Shown here: in pieces, positions 24,280 to 31,940 of the stretch
How positions within the stretch are numbered: the first letter of the stretch is position 1
Layout of the letters: each line of letters starts with the position of its first letter
Assembly (NCBI GenBank): GCA_903930505.1
Contig: CAIYYQ010000239.1
Span: 1 to 51,424, forward strand
Direction: 5' to 3'
DNA from: Methanobacteriota archaeon
GTDB lineage: Archaea > Thermoplasmatota > E2 > DHVEG-1
DNA: 51,424 nucleotides
Notes under the pieces: generated by a model
What the model saw: the letters and a program-made list of their open reading frames with translations, nothing else
What the model was told of the DNA's origin: nothing
Database searches by the model: none
Translations under genes and position numbers: made by a program

Positions 24280-25101
24280 CTAACGACCCCCTGCATGTTG
24301 AACAGCCATAGCGAGAATATACCCCCCAAGACAGATCACAATAATCAGCGCGATGTAAGGCAACCATTCTAAAATCCTATCCTTATCGATATCAGGTTTA
24401 GTAAATTCAAACCAGTGATCAATCCATGCCGCGATAGTTCCGGGAGGAGCATTCTTCCCGAATCCAAGTAGGGAATCCTGCGGAATATTTGAGTATTTCG
24501 GAGCATAAAGGATCGTAGTTTTTGTCAGGCCATAAGGATTAAGATACTCTCGAAGTTCAGTATAATCTTTACACCCATACCCTTCAGCAAGATCATGAGT
24601 GATCGGACTTAATGGATCAATATCATTCACATCAAGCGCATCCTGCACATCCCTCCACCGTGGGTATCCCTGTGCATTGAGAGACACAATATATTTATTC
24701 ATAATCGGATCTTGAACAAATCCGCGATCCATGTGAACAATATCAAACGGACATCCCATAAAGAAGAACGAACCGAGATACTTTTTAACAAAGTACATAG
24801 TGGTATTTCGCCATTCTTTCCGGTACATCCCATTCCGAAGCACGAATCCCCCCATCGGTGCAGCGTTCCGAACCCCGATCATAATCCCGATGACGGGTAG
24901 ATGAGTCCAGACTTTAGAGACAACGAATGAGATATACGGACGGAACACCCAGAACAGAAACGCGATGATTAACAGTTCAATCGCGCTGAACATCTGATAC
25001 ATGAAGAACTGATGATTAAACGTAGTCCACGTCTCTGTCAGTAATTGAACAGGGGGAGAAGCCACCGCCGTTGATGTAGTGATTAAAGTACCTGCTGCCA
25101 T
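24280..25101 (-). CDS. membrane protein, paralogue A (273 aa)
   Basis: Same architecture as the next gene: a short outside N-terminus, a hydrophobic segment near 37-58 (MFSAIELLIIAFLFWVFRPYISFV), a soluble middle with GSFFFMGCPFDIVHMDRGFV, and a C-terminal helix (LPYIALIIVICLGGYILAMAV). It ends one base before its paralogue, a tandem duplication that has since diverged. Its start overlaps the previous stop by one base. Function unknown. Confidence 0.6.
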   Translation of the reverse strand: MAAGTLITTSTAVASPPVQLLTETWTTFNHQFFMYQMFSAIELLIIAFLFWVFRPYISFVVSKVWTHLPVIGIMIGVRNAAPMGGFVLRNGMYRKEWRNTTMYFVKKYLGSFFFMGCPFDIVHMDRGFVQDPIMNKYIVSLNAQGYPRWRDVQDALDVNDIDPLSPITHDLAEGYGCKDYTELREYLNPYGLTKTTILYAPKYSNIPQDSLLGFGKNAPPGTIAAWIDHWFEFTKPDIDKDRILEWLPYIALIIVICLGGYILAMAVQHAGGR

Positions 25102-25637
25102 CAGACCCTCATTTTAGAACCGATACGCGCCATCAGACTTGTTGCTGCAGGGGAATTACGTTGCTCTTCAAGGATAGACTTTGAAGTGAGCTCCTGATGT
25201 GCGACTTCAGAATAGACAGGAGATACATGTTTCCTCTCAATACCCTTAACAGACTTCCGGAGTTGGATACCGACATAGTAAACAACCTCTTCATAATCTT
25301 TCAGGGTAATCTCATCATTGATGGACATGTTGATCAGGATTGCATAAACCCCGTGCATCAGGCGCTCGAAGTCCATATAATCAGGAACATAAGTAAGTTG
25401 ATTCATCCGACTGGTAACAGCCCATACTTTAGAGCGCAACCGTTCAGGGATCTCATCAGTACCATCGACAAACATGAGATACTCCTGACTCATAGCAGCA
25501 GGAGCGCCACCGGGCAGAATCCCACCGGCAGATACCGGCCTGATGGGTGCCGGAGGCCTCTGCTCGGCTACATCATCTACGATCTGCCGGACACCGACCT
25601 GTTTAATATACGAGCGCGATAAGTTCTTGCGATCCAT
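25101..25637 (-). CDS. soluble 178-aa protein
   Basis: Pro-rich linker near residues 28-50 (RPPAPIRPVSAGG), then a helical domain (RSKVWAVTSRMNQLTYVPDYMDFERLMHGVYAILINMSINDEITLKDYEEVVYY). No membrane segment. Placed between small membrane-protein genes, it may be a cytoplasmic adaptor. Function unknown. Confidence 0.5.
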   Translation of the reverse strand: MDRKNLSRSYIKQVGVRQIVDDVAEQRPPAPIRPVSAGGILPGGAPAAMSQEYLMFVDGTDEIPERLRSKVWAVTSRMNQLTYVPDYMDFERLMHGVYAILINMSINDEITLKDYEEVVYYVGIQLRKSVKGIERKHVSPVYSEVAHQELTSKSILEEQRNSPAATSLMARIGSKMRV

Positions 25638-25640
25638 GAA

Positions 25641-25793
25641 TCACCGAAATTTAATTTCAATCAACTTTGCCATGATAGCATCCTGCTTGGAGACAACAAT
25701 CTTTTTTGTTTCAATTATATAATATCCAAGAACATATAGGGAAACACCTATTGTGAGCATAATAATGCCGGTGCAAAAAAACACTTCATTCAT
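25641..25793 (-). CDS. single-pass membrane peptide, 50 aa
   Basis: N-terminal hydrophobic segment (FFCTGIIMLTIGVSLYVLGYYII) and a charged amphipathic tail (KQDAIMAKLIEIKF). Start lies one base after the upstream stop (TGAGATG). Function unknown. Confidence 0.5.
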   Translation of the reverse strand: MNEVFFCTGIIMLTIGVSLYVLGYYIIETKKIVVSKQDAIMAKLIEIKFR

Positions 25794-25794
25794 C

Positions 25795-26109
25795 TCATTC
25801 CACCTCGTTAATATCCCAACCCATCCGCTTGAAAATATATTGCTTCTGGGCTTTGTTCAGTTTCGAGATAATGTTTAACGGGCCAGCAACTTCAGCACCG
25901 AATTTAGCATTAGCATGTTGCCTCTCAAACGTATCCAGATGGCGTTTCCCAAGAATCACTTCCTTACAGATCCGAGTCCCATTCTCCCGATCATACTTCC
26001 GGATAAAGAAATCAACTGCTTTCTCAAGCTGTTTCATAGTGCGGTTCATTGCGGCCCGAATCATAAACGAGTCAGCAACTTCCTTTTCGATATCTTCAAG
26101 TGTAACCAT
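25795..26109 (-). CDS. hypothetical 104-aa basic helical protein
   Basis: ATG at 26109 chosen over the TTG at 26121. Charged helices (LEDIEKEVADSF, MNRTMKQLEKAVDFFIRKYDREN) and a basic end with GPLNIISKLNKAQKQYIFKRMGW. No known motif. Part of the membrane-protein operon. Confidence 0.5.
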   Translation of the reverse strand: MVTLEDIEKEVADSFMIRAAMNRTMKQLEKAVDFFIRKYDRENGTRICKEVILGKRHLDTFERQHANAKFGAEVAGPLNIISKLNKAQKQYIFKRMGWDINEVE

Positions 26110-26113
26110 AGTC

Positions 26114-26644
26114 CTAACCAACCTTTATAAAATACCCATTACCGGGCATAATATCACTTGTCAATTCACCGGTATGCTCACTATACAAAACAGTATAATT
26201 ACTATTATCCAGAATATCCGTTAGAGTATAGTTCCGCATCCAGTTAAACGAACTCGGTACTTGAGTCCAAATAAAAGATTTCGTGGCATATCGAACATCA
26301 CCAGACGAACACGAAGCAAACGCTTTCGAATCCGGAGTAAATGTAGCATGACACTGATATACAGGATCTCCGGTGTAAGTCCATTCCCCTATCACTGGCT
26401 CACCCGGTAATTTCAATGATATGGGAGTTGGCACTATACGAGCAGGCTGAACATAATCCACAGAGGTTCTCAAAGGTTGTAACACTGTCTCAAGTGTGAT
26501 ATTTGGAGTTTCCATTGTGGAGATTTCAGCAGAAACATTCTTCAGAACGTTAGGGACTTCTTTAGCCACATTCGCAGGAGTCGTGCATCCGCAGACAAGC
26601 ACAACCGTTAATAAAATAAAGAGGATAACAAGTCTCTTCATCAT
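26114..26644 (-). CDS. lipoprotein, 176 aa
   Basis: Start at 26644 (MMKRL), overlapping the upstream stop; longer readings are shadows. A lipoprotein-type signal (LVILFILLTVVLVCGC) ends in a Cys lipobox near residue 20. The mature part has Thr/Asn sequons (NVS, NIT, NYT) and a beta-rich end (YTVLYSEHTGELTSDIMPGNGYFIKV). Probably an exported, lipid-anchored surface protein. Confidence 0.6.
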   Translation of the reverse strand: MMKRLVILFILLTVVLVCGCTTPANVAKEVPNVLKNVSAEISTMETPNITLETVLQPLRTSVDYVQPARIVPTPISLKLPGEPVIGEWTYTGDPVYQCHATFTPDSKAFASCSSGDVRYATKSFIWTQVPSSFNWMRNYTLTDILDNSNYTVLYSEHTGELTSDIMPGNGYFIKVG

Positions 26645-27279
26645 CGACCCCGATTCTCTTTCGTTCTGAAGTTGATCTCGCCCCCCATGATCTTTTCCTG
26701 TTGAACCTGATTGGTTACTACCCGAGCCGCTTTCATCTGGAGGAGCAACCCCGCAATAATAAAAACAAACCCACCTCCTATTGCTATACCGTAACAGGCA
26801 TAAGAGATCCATGATCCCATAGTATAGACAACAATCTCATTAACGTAAATCGTATTGGTGGTATTAAGTACGACAACCCCTCCATTTGCAACTGTCGGAA
26901 CTACCTGATGGAACAACTGCGTATATCCGACAAGAGGGGCCATCATCGCGGCGGATAAACCAAGCCCAAAAATAAGAACCCCGCACGCGATCACATTAAC
27001 CCACGGTGCCGGGTCTTTCGACATAAAGATAAGCCCGAAGTAAATGGTCACTACCATAAAAGCGATCATCATTCCGAATAACCAATCCGGGTAAACAATA
27101 TCCTGCGAACTCATAGGAAAATTTGTATTAACTTCCCAGAAGTCATTCCCCTGATAATATGAATAATTCCCAGTTACATTACCCGGAGGAGCGAAAGGAA
27201 CAGTCTGACTTGCCTGAACAACCGAAATACAAGCAACAACGCATATAAGAAGTAGTAAAACAAACGGCGTTTTTCTCAT
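26641..27279 (-). CDS. signal-peptide membrane protein, 212 aa
   Basis: Cleavable signal (FVLLLLICVVACISVVQA), a short exposed segment with sequons (NVTGNYS), then three to four helices (WLFGMMIAFMVVTIYFGLIF; WVNVIACGVLIFGLGLSAAMMA; GIAIGGGFVFIIAGLLLQM) and a basic cytoplasmic tail. First gene of the long leftward operon; its ATG lies about 27 bases from the shared TATA box, so the message is essentially leaderless. Function unknown. Confidence 0.6.
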   Translation of the reverse strand: MRKTPFVLLLLICVVACISVVQASQTVPFAPPGNVTGNYSYYQGNDFWEVNTNFPMSSQDIVYPDWLFGMMIAFMVVTIYFGLIFMSKDPAPWVNVIACGVLIFGLGLSAAMMAPLVGYTQLFHQVVPTVANGGVVVLNTTNTIYVNEIVVYTMGSWISYACYGIAIGGGFVFIIAGLLLQMKAARVVTNQVQQEKIMGGEINFRTKENRGR

Positions 27280-27296
27280 GGAGATTAATTATCCAC

Positions 27297-27319
27297 TCAA
27301 AAGTTATATAACTAACTCA
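27297..27319. promoter_or_regulatory. divergent palindromic promoter, copy 1
   Basis: Contains the 20-mer AAAAGTTATATAACTAACTC. Its core AGTTATATAACT is a perfect palindrome with a TATA box in both directions. It serves the leftward gene at 27279 and the rightward gene at 27338, both at leaderless spacing. The same 23 bases recur at 29069-29091. Confidence 0.75.
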
Positions 27320-27337
27320 TGACAATAACTTAACTAT

Positions 27338-27664
27338 ATGGTCGATACCTCACAGATCTTAAAAACGGTAGCGGTCCCAATGTCACATACCCAGACTGGT
27401 ATTCTGAAAGTAGAAATCTTGGGCGCAATGCTGGTTATGGGAATCCTTCTCGCCACCTATGGATTTCGGCGCTGGTATATGATGATGTATGAGGACTGGC
27501 TCCTTATGAAGGAACGGGATGAACGTATCGAAGCGGGAGAAGAAATTAATCCTGAAGATTACGAACCCCCGCTCCGGTCACACACACTGAACTACATCTT
27601 TATAGGCACAGGGATATTCCTTGCAGTTGGTGGAATTGTAACTTGGCTGGTAATCCCGGAATAA
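27338..27664 (+). CDS. two-helix membrane protein, 108 aa
   Basis: Helices at about 27-44 (EILGAMLVMGILLATYGF) and 86-106 (YIFIGTGIFLAVGGIVTWLVI), separated by a charged loop of about 40 residues rich in Glu. Followed by a T-run. The start codon sits about 32 bases from the centre of the shared palindromic promoter. Function unknown. Confidence 0.55.
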   Translation: MVDTSQILKTVAVPMSHTQTGILKVEILGAMLVMGILLATYGFRRWYMMMYEDWLLMKERDERIEAGEEINPEDYEPPLRSHTLNYIFIGTGIFLAVGGIVTWLVIPE

Positions 27665-27665
27665 A

Positions 27666-27680
27666 CTTCTCTCTTTTTTT
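27666..27680 (+). terminator. T-rich terminator
   Basis: CTTCTCTCTTTTTTT directly after the stop at 27664 fits an archaeal U-tract terminator. Confidence 0.4.
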
Positions 27681-27689
27681 AAAGTAGTA

Positions 27690-27707
27690 AAAACTTATAT
27701 AACTAAT
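27690..27707 (+). promoter_or_regulatory. promoter of the shared family
   Basis: AAAACTTATATAACTAATC, with the TATA centre about 25 bases before the ATG at 27725. Resembles the palindromic promoters at 27297 and 29069. Confidence 0.6.
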
Positions 27708-27724
27708 CGAGATCATTTTAGTGT

Positions 27725-27973
27725 ATGGCAAACCGACTAATGGAGGGATTAAAAAAGAGTCCCGTTTATCTGGCCATCACCACGATGGATCAGTTGTATG
27801 AAGATGGCTTGAAATGGGAAGGAGAAACTGACAAGGACCAGAATCTTAACCACGATGACTTCAATGCTGCCCGGGCAATCTACACTCAGCTCTACCAGTC
27901 CCTATCTGAAGATGGCCGCGCGTTCCTCCTCCGAACTCTTCGCGTGACCATCAAGGATGAATGCTTCACTTAA
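27725..27973 (+). CDS. soluble 82-aa protein
   Basis: Acidic helical protein (VYLAITTMDQLYEDGLKWEGETDKDQNLNHDDF; then RAFLLRTLRVTI). No known motif. Own promoter; a T-rich stretch follows. Function unknown. Confidence 0.5.
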   Translation: MANRLMEGLKKSPVYLAITTMDQLYEDGLKWEGETDKDQNLNHDDFNAARAIYTQLYQSLSEDGRAFLLRTLRVTIKDECFT

Positions 27974-27985
27974 TCTTTTTTTACT

Positions 27986-28297
27986 ATGTTACCCCCTTCA
28001 TGGTGCCGGAAATGCGGAATGGTTACCGGTCACGATCCAATGCTCGGACTGAAAATTAAATGCAACAAATGCGGTGATATTACACCAGTTCCATTATTCA
28101 GATGGATCGCAGGACTGCTCTTTTTTTTGTTCGCATTCGGGATAGCATTCTATGTCCTCTATTCCTCGCTATCGGTTCTATGGCCATTATTCCTCATGCC
28201 ATTCATAGATTACGACACCGGAGTAGCAACGTTTATAATTTTGCTGATTCCCGGATATGTGGCAGTTGCGTGGATAGTTGGGAAGTTAATTAAATAA
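27986..28297 (+). CDS. zinc ribbon plus membrane protein, 103 aa
   Basis: Residues 1-35 hold CRKCG...CNKCGD, a zinc ribbon; residues 38-58 and 75-98 are hydrophobic helices. A zinc head with two membrane helices is a common small archaeal or viral membrane design. Function unknown. Confidence 0.55.
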   Translation: MLPPSWCRKCGMVTGHDPMLGLKIKCNKCGDITPVPLFRWIAGLLFFLFAFGIAFYVLYSSLSVLWPLFLMPFIDYDTGVATFIILLIPGYVAVAWIVGKLIK

Positions 28298-28318
28298 AAA
28301 AGTAATTTTTTATTTGGA
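28298..28318. terminator. bidirectional A/T-rich terminator
   Basis: AAAAAA just after the + strand stop and TTTTTT near the convergent gene's stop supply a U-run in each direction. Confidence 0.35.
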
Positions 28319-28537
28319 AATTACATCGAATGGAAATTGTGTCCCAGTTGCAGAACTCAAAATAACCATTCCCGCGAACATTATTATCATTGCCATAATC
28401 AAACTGGCACTTACTATACCTACAACTATACCAAAAAAATAGTTGGCAACATAGGGGATTATCTGAAGCAAAATAGCGAACATTATAACCAATCCCCCCC
28501 ACGCAATCACTACATTTTGAGTTGTATTAAAGTGCAT
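28310..28537 (-). CDS. two-helix membrane protein, 75 aa
   Basis: Start at 28537 (MHFNTTQN), eight bases after a GAGAGGTAAG ribosome site; the ORF extends further upstream without a site. Two long helices (VVIAWGGLVIMFAILLQIIPYVANYFF and VGIVSASLIMAMIIMFAGMVIL). Function unknown. Confidence 0.5.
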   Translation of the reverse strand: MHFNTTQNVVIAWGGLVIMFAILLQIIPYVANYFFGIVVGIVSASLIMAMIIMFAGMVILSSATGTQFPFDVISK

Positions 28538-28553
28538 TATCTTACCTCTCTTT

Positions 28554-28757
28554 TTATTCTTTTTTAGGGTTATTCGATTCAAACGAAGCGCAACCCAGAA
28601 CGGATATAAAATTCAATTGTTCCATACTATTAACAACATGCTTATTGACAGTCAATAGGGGACTTCTGCATTCTGTCATTAAAGATATATCTCCCCAAAA
28701 AGATGTTACCTCAATAAGAGCAGAGTATTTACACATATAACAGTTCTGCGTATGCAT
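28554..28757 (-). CDS. Cys-rich 67-aa protein
   Basis: Start at 28757 (MHTQNCYMCKY) follows GAGAGGGG. CYMC near the N-terminus and two later cysteines may bind metal. Function unknown. Confidence 0.45.
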   Translation of the reverse strand: MHTQNCYMCKYSALIEVTSFWGDISLMTECRSPLLTVNKHVVNSMEQLNFISVLGCASFESNNPKKE

Positions 28758-28761
28758 ATCT

Positions 28762-29052
28762 CTACCCCTCTCGCACAATCTTGACTTTGATATCCTGTGC
28801 ATTCTCTTGAATGATGATCGTGAACCACCCAACAACGCTACACATCAGGAACGTCACTCCGAACCCGAAAAGATAAGCTGTATCAGTAAACCCTCCGAAC
28901 AGGCAATATCCAATCCACGTTCCAACGAATGCCACGGATGCAACCATGAACACGCCGAATAACCAGAGAGCGGTCACTCGGTTAGGGGTTGTTTTAATTA
29001 CATTGCGGCTTACACCGATAGGCTCATGCCGTGAAGTATCATAGTCTCGCAT
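28762..29052 (-). CDS. two-helix membrane protein, 96 aa
   Basis: Polar N-terminus, then helices at about 26-51 (VTALWLFGVFMVASVAFVGTWIGYCLF) and 57-80 (AYLFGFGVTFLMCSVVGWFTIII), ending in a charged tail. First gene of a short leftward operon from the second divergent promoter. Confidence 0.55.
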   Translation of the reverse strand: MRDYDTSRHEPIGVSRNVIKTTPNRVTALWLFGVFMVASVAFVGTWIGYCLFGGFTDTAYLFGFGVTFLMCSVVGWFTIIIQENAQDIKVKIVREG

Positions 29053-29068
29053 AACTATCTTTTCACGT

Positions 29069-29091
29069 TCAAAAGTTATATAACTAACTCA
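29069..29091. promoter_or_regulatory. divergent palindromic promoter, copy 2
   Basis: Identical over 23 bases to 27297-27319. It lies about 28 bases from the leftward ATG at 29052 and about 28 bases from the rightward ATG at 29108, so both messages would be close to leaderless. Confidence 0.75.
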
Positions 29092-29107
29092 AACTTAATT
29101 AATACTT

Positions 29108-29275
29108 ATGCCGATGCCAGAAGGATGGGGAACATTAGGACCATTCCGATTACCGCAGAAACTAAAGGATGCCTTCAAGGAAATCTATAAAGGGAAAGTC
29201 GAAGAACACATGATAGAACTGATCCAGACTGATGTTCAGCAGAAAGTTCCGGATTGGAATAGTGATGAGCAATGA
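29108..29275 (+). CDS. hypothetical 55-aa protein
   Basis: Start (MPMPEGWGTLGPF) is well placed after the shared promoter. A charged helix follows (LKDAFKEIYKGKVEEHMIELIQ). The stop overlaps the next ATG. Function unknown. Confidence 0.55.
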   Translation: MPMPEGWGTLGPFRLPQKLKDAFKEIYKGKVEEHMIELIQTDVQQKVPDWNSDEQ

Positions 29276-29745
29276 GTAAAACTTACAAATTAATGAAACT
29301 GGCATTCGAGTATTATTCGCTTGGATTCCAGAGGATCATCTTCATGATTCTGGGAGCGCAGATTGCATTCATAATCTGTTATCTGATGTTCTGCGATATC
29401 TTCCAGAGGATTACTATCCCTGCTTTACCTGAAGGATATGCAACAGGAGGACAGACCCTCGCGGGTGCTATGGTAGTTGCCGGTTGTGCAGCAGTAATAA
29501 CAACAATCGAAACCCTCCTATTCCTCGCAGCAATCGCTCTGATTCTCGGATACATAAACCGATACCTCGCGGTGCTCTCATATTACGATGAAGAGAAGTT
29601 CTCATGGTGTAAGCAGTTCCGACAGGGTAAGATTCCCAAATGGTTGATGAACTTCTCTATCGGACAGCATGCAGAAATCGAACGCCATTTAGCAATAGTC
29701 AATTGCCAGATCAGATGCAAAGACATCAAAGAATCAATCGAATAA
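29272..29745 (+). CDS. membrane protein, 157 aa
   Basis: Two or three helices (IIFMILGAQIAFIICYLMFC at about 20-39; LAGAMVVAGCAAVITTIETLLFLAAIALIL at about 63-92) with a basic, partly amphipathic C-terminal half (FSWCKQFRQGKIPKWLMNF). ATGA overlap with the upstream gene; a T-run follows. Function unknown. Confidence 0.55.
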   Translation: MSKTYKLMKLAFEYYSLGFQRIIFMILGAQIAFIICYLMFCDIFQRITIPALPEGYATGGQTLAGAMVVAGCAAVITTIETLLFLAAIALILGYINRYLAVLSYYDEEKFSWCKQFRQGKIPKWLMNFSIGQHAEIERHLAIVNCQIRCKDIKESIE

Positions 29746-29791
29746 TCCTTTTTTCAAAAGCATTTTAACCAATCACTATCAATACAATTTC

Positions 29792-29935
29792 ATGCCAGAA
29801 AAGAAGCAATGGAAAGTCATTCGTGTTGATGATAAGGTGATGGATACAGCAGGAAGATTCTTTTCAATCGGTGATAAGTTTTCAGGACATCCAAAACCCA
29901 TGCTTCAGAAAATAAAAGAAAAAATAGAGGATTAA
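29792..29935 (+). CDS. hypothetical 47-aa basic protein
   Basis: Own possible TATA-like stretch about 30 bases upstream (CATTTTAACC). Sequence MPEKKQWKVIRVDDKV then a Lys-rich end. Convergent with the next gene, which it overlaps by a few bases. Confidence 0.45.
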   Translation: MPEKKQWKVIRVDDKVMDTAGRFFSIGDKFSGHPKPMLQKIKEKIED

Positions 29936-30114
29936 AATCGCTTTCCTCGCAGGCTTGGGTGCATACCCTCGGCCTGTTCTTCTCTCATGAACTGGCGCAT
30001 CTCTGTGTCACTCATCCCGGCACACCTCGCCTCATGGTGAGGGCTGTGGTCAAGAGGAGAGGATATGTGTTCAGGAGTTACTCCGGTCAGTCTTGCGATC
30101 TTGTTGTGTGGCAT
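29932..30114 (-). CDS. hypothetical 60-aa His-rich protein
   Basis: Starts MPHNKIARLTGVTPEHISSPLDHSPHHE, and its ATG overlaps the upstream stop. The next protein upstream starts similarly (MPHVNEKIAAMSG), hinting at a common motif for the pair. Function unknown. Confidence 0.5.
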   Translation of the reverse strand: MPHNKIARLTGVTPEHISSPLDHSPHHEARCAGMSDTEMRQFMREEQAEGMHPSLRGKRF

Positions 30115-30290
30115 CAGCGAGTTTCCCCTCCAAGCCGCCTTTCTTTCTTAACGGCCTCATCGGTGCTCTTCAGGAAATGATCTACAGGGGTAGTGTACCC
30201 ATGAGGGTTGTGTTCAATTGGCGATCCTTTAAATGCATGGACATGCCGATTCCCGGACATCGCAGCGATTTTCTCATTTACGTGTGGCAT
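30114..30290 (-). CDS. hypothetical 58-aa His-rich protein
   Basis: MPHVNEKIAAMSGNRHVHAFKG, then a basic end (STDEAVKKERRLGGETR). Tandem with the 60-aa gene by ATGA overlap. Function unknown. Confidence 0.5.
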   Translation of the reverse strand: MPHVNEKIAAMSGNRHVHAFKGSPIEHNPHGYTTPVDHFLKSTDEAVKKERRLGGETR

Positions 30291-30352
30291 ATGAGGTTCC
30301 TCGTAGCCTTTTCGCTACGGAAAAAGAATATGGATTAAGAAGTATATAATGA

Positions 30353-30484
30353 TTATCTTCGTTTTATTTTCCCTGCGACTTTCAAAGCAATCGCCACGCT
30401 CTGTTTAGGATCATGCCCGGCTCGGATCAATTCCTTAATATTATAGGAAATCGCATCTTTCGAGTTTCCCTTTTTGAGTGGCAT
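30353..30484 (-). CDS. DUF6496-like 43-aa phage protein
   Basis: [39 protein letters not shown] follows the widespread short phage protein pattern (MPLKKGxSxxxIxxNIxELxxxGxxxxQAVAIAxxxAG). I recognise this pattern; the DUF number is from memory. Function is unknown in the family, but it is a good virus marker. Confidence 0.65.
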   Translation of the reverse strand: MPLKKGNSKDAISYNIKELIRAGHDPKQSVAIALKVAGKIKRR

Positions 30485-30490
30485 TAACTC

Positions 30491-30658
30491 TCACTTGTGA
30501 AAGGCACTACCGAGCGCCCCGACAACCCCTGCCACAACCATCCCACCTACTGCGACTTTTCCCAGTTCCATAACCTCATGGGTCAATTCTTCAGGTGCGT
30601 GCTGTCTGGGTGCTCTGCGGTGCTGTTTGTTTCCATATGCTAACTCATCAAAATTCAT
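30491..30658 (-). CDS. small protein with Gly-rich membrane segment, 55 aa
   Basis: Start at 30658 (MNFDELAYG). Basic middle (KQHRRAPRQH) and a C-terminal hydrophobic stretch (VAVGGMVVAGVVGALGSAF). First gene of a four-gene leftward unit leading to 29932. The small amphipathic end could insert in a membrane. Confidence 0.45.
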   Translation of the reverse strand: MNFDELAYGNKQHRRAPRQHAPEELTHEVMELGKVAVGGMVVAGVVGALGSAFHK

Positions 30659-30709
30659 GAAAGAAGATAGCACGGGAACATAATAAACATATCGTTCAGA
30701 CGGTAACAC

Positions 30710-31113
30710 GGATATTTTCTTAACAACATCAGATTTAAATAGCTCTTTTCTGATTGTTCAGACGTTATAACATAGATCAAAAAAAGACTTAATCCGGTTA
30801 CTTAACAATAGCAGTATTATCCTCTGGTTCTGATAGGTGCTCACCGATTATTAACAGCATAGAAAAACGGGCACACAACGACGGATGAAATGTCAAATTA
30901 GGATAGATTAGTAATTGTTAGTAATTGGGAAAATTTGATTTTACTTAATCAAAAACAGAGGGTGTGCTGAATACATAACATTAGGGTATTTGGGGTTAAA
31001 TCAGAAATCAGAACACAAATAATCATTAGATTAAAGTTAAGTGATTAGTTAAAATTATTTTACTTAATAATTAAGTAATAATCATTATATGTTAAAAAGA
31101 CTCATTAAGTAAT
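30710..31113. promoter_or_regulatory. AT-rich intergenic region with repeated TTACTTAA boxes
   Basis: About 400 bases with no supported gene, between divergent units. TTACTTAA or its complement occurs near 30798, 30941 and 31060, and TTAAGTAA ends the palindrome and returns in CATTAAGTAAT at 31102-31112. A winged-helix gene starts right after it. Candidate operator array or replication origin. Confidence 0.5.
31060..31078. promoter_or_regulatory. perfect 19-bp palindrome
   Basis: TTACTTAATAATTAAGTAA: two nine-base arms around one A. Lies about 35 bases before the start of the winged-helix/HNH gene; likely a dimeric regulator site. Confidence 0.6.
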
Positions 31114-31878
31114 ATGAGAATAGAAGATGGGCAATATGTGGGTTCGAAAAATGAACTTAAAGTATTTAATTTATTATGCGAGGGAAAATCACAGATAGAA
31201 GTCGCAGGAATACTAAATGTTTCAAAACCTTATGTAAATCAAATCACAAAAAGACTGTTAACCCTGGAACTTATCAAGGATATAAAAAAAAGTAACGGAA
31301 GTAATACTTACCTATATATCCACAATAAAGATATTTCGGAACTCTCGCTCGATGTCAAAATACCAAAAAAGAAAAAGATACTTGGGGATGATAATTGTCT
31401 TAATTGCGGAAAGAAAGTAGAGATCCATAGGATATTTTGCAATTTGAAATGTAAAGGGGCATATCAAAGCGGCCCAAGAAGTTCTCAATGGAAAGGAGGC
31501 TCAACGTTTCAACCATACTGTTGGAAATTTAATGGATCTCTAAAAGAAAGAGTGAGAGCTTTTTTCGGTTATGTTTGTTTTACATGTGGGGAAACGGGGG
31601 GGCCGGATGCTCTCCATGTTCATCATATCCAATATAATAAAATGGCTTGTTGTGATGGAAAGGAAGATGCTTTATTAATACCCCTTTGTACCTCCTGTCA
31701 TAATAGAACAAATAGGGATGCCAAAAATGGATTCTGGGAGAAATTATTCTATACGCAACTTATAGCAAGAACCGGAGGAAAATGTTATTACAGTAAAAAA
31801 GAATGGCGATTAATGGGAGGCGATCCCCCTGCCCTACATCTCTTAAAAGTTAATGAAGATCTTTTATTTTTAAATTAA
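31114..31878 (+). CDS. winged-helix/HNH endonuclease fusion
   Basis: 254 residues. Residues 1-70 form a helix-turn-helix domain (LLCEGKSQIEVAGILNVSKPYVNQITKRLLTLELI). A zinc knuckle CLNCGKK...FCNLKC follows, then a SQWKGG segment, then an HNH core: CFTCGETGG, DALHVHHIQYN, and LCTSCHNRTN. The HNH order (Cys pair, HHI, Cys-x-x-CH) is complete. A TATA box (ATTATATG) about 25 bases upstream gives a leaderless start. Its HTH closely resembles that of the 338-aa neighbour. Likely a homing-type endonuclease that binds DNA through the borrowed HTH; it may recognise the nearby palindrome. Confidence 0.7.
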   Translation: MRIEDGQYVGSKNELKVFNLLCEGKSQIEVAGILNVSKPYVNQITKRLLTLELIKDIKKSNGSNTYLYIHNKDISELSLDVKIPKKKKILGDDNCLNCGKKVEIHRIFCNLKCKGAYQSGPRSSQWKGGSTFQPYCWKFNGSLKERVRAFFGYVCFTCGETGGPDALHVHHIQYNKMACCDGKEDALLIPLCTSCHNRTNRDAKNGFWEKLFYTQLIARTGGKCYYSKKEWRLMGGDPPALHLLKVNEDLLFLN

Positions 31879-31892
31879 CCCCCCCAACATTA

Positions 31893-31913
31893 TAGAAAAC
31901 TTATATAAGTAAA
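31893..31913 (+). promoter_or_regulatory. promoter of the shared family
   Basis: GAAAACTTATATAAGTAAATC, with a self-complementary ACTTATATAAGT core, about 39 bases before the ATG at 31941. Confidence 0.55.
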
Positions 31914-31940
31914 TCCACTCAACATTTTATCAGAATAATA

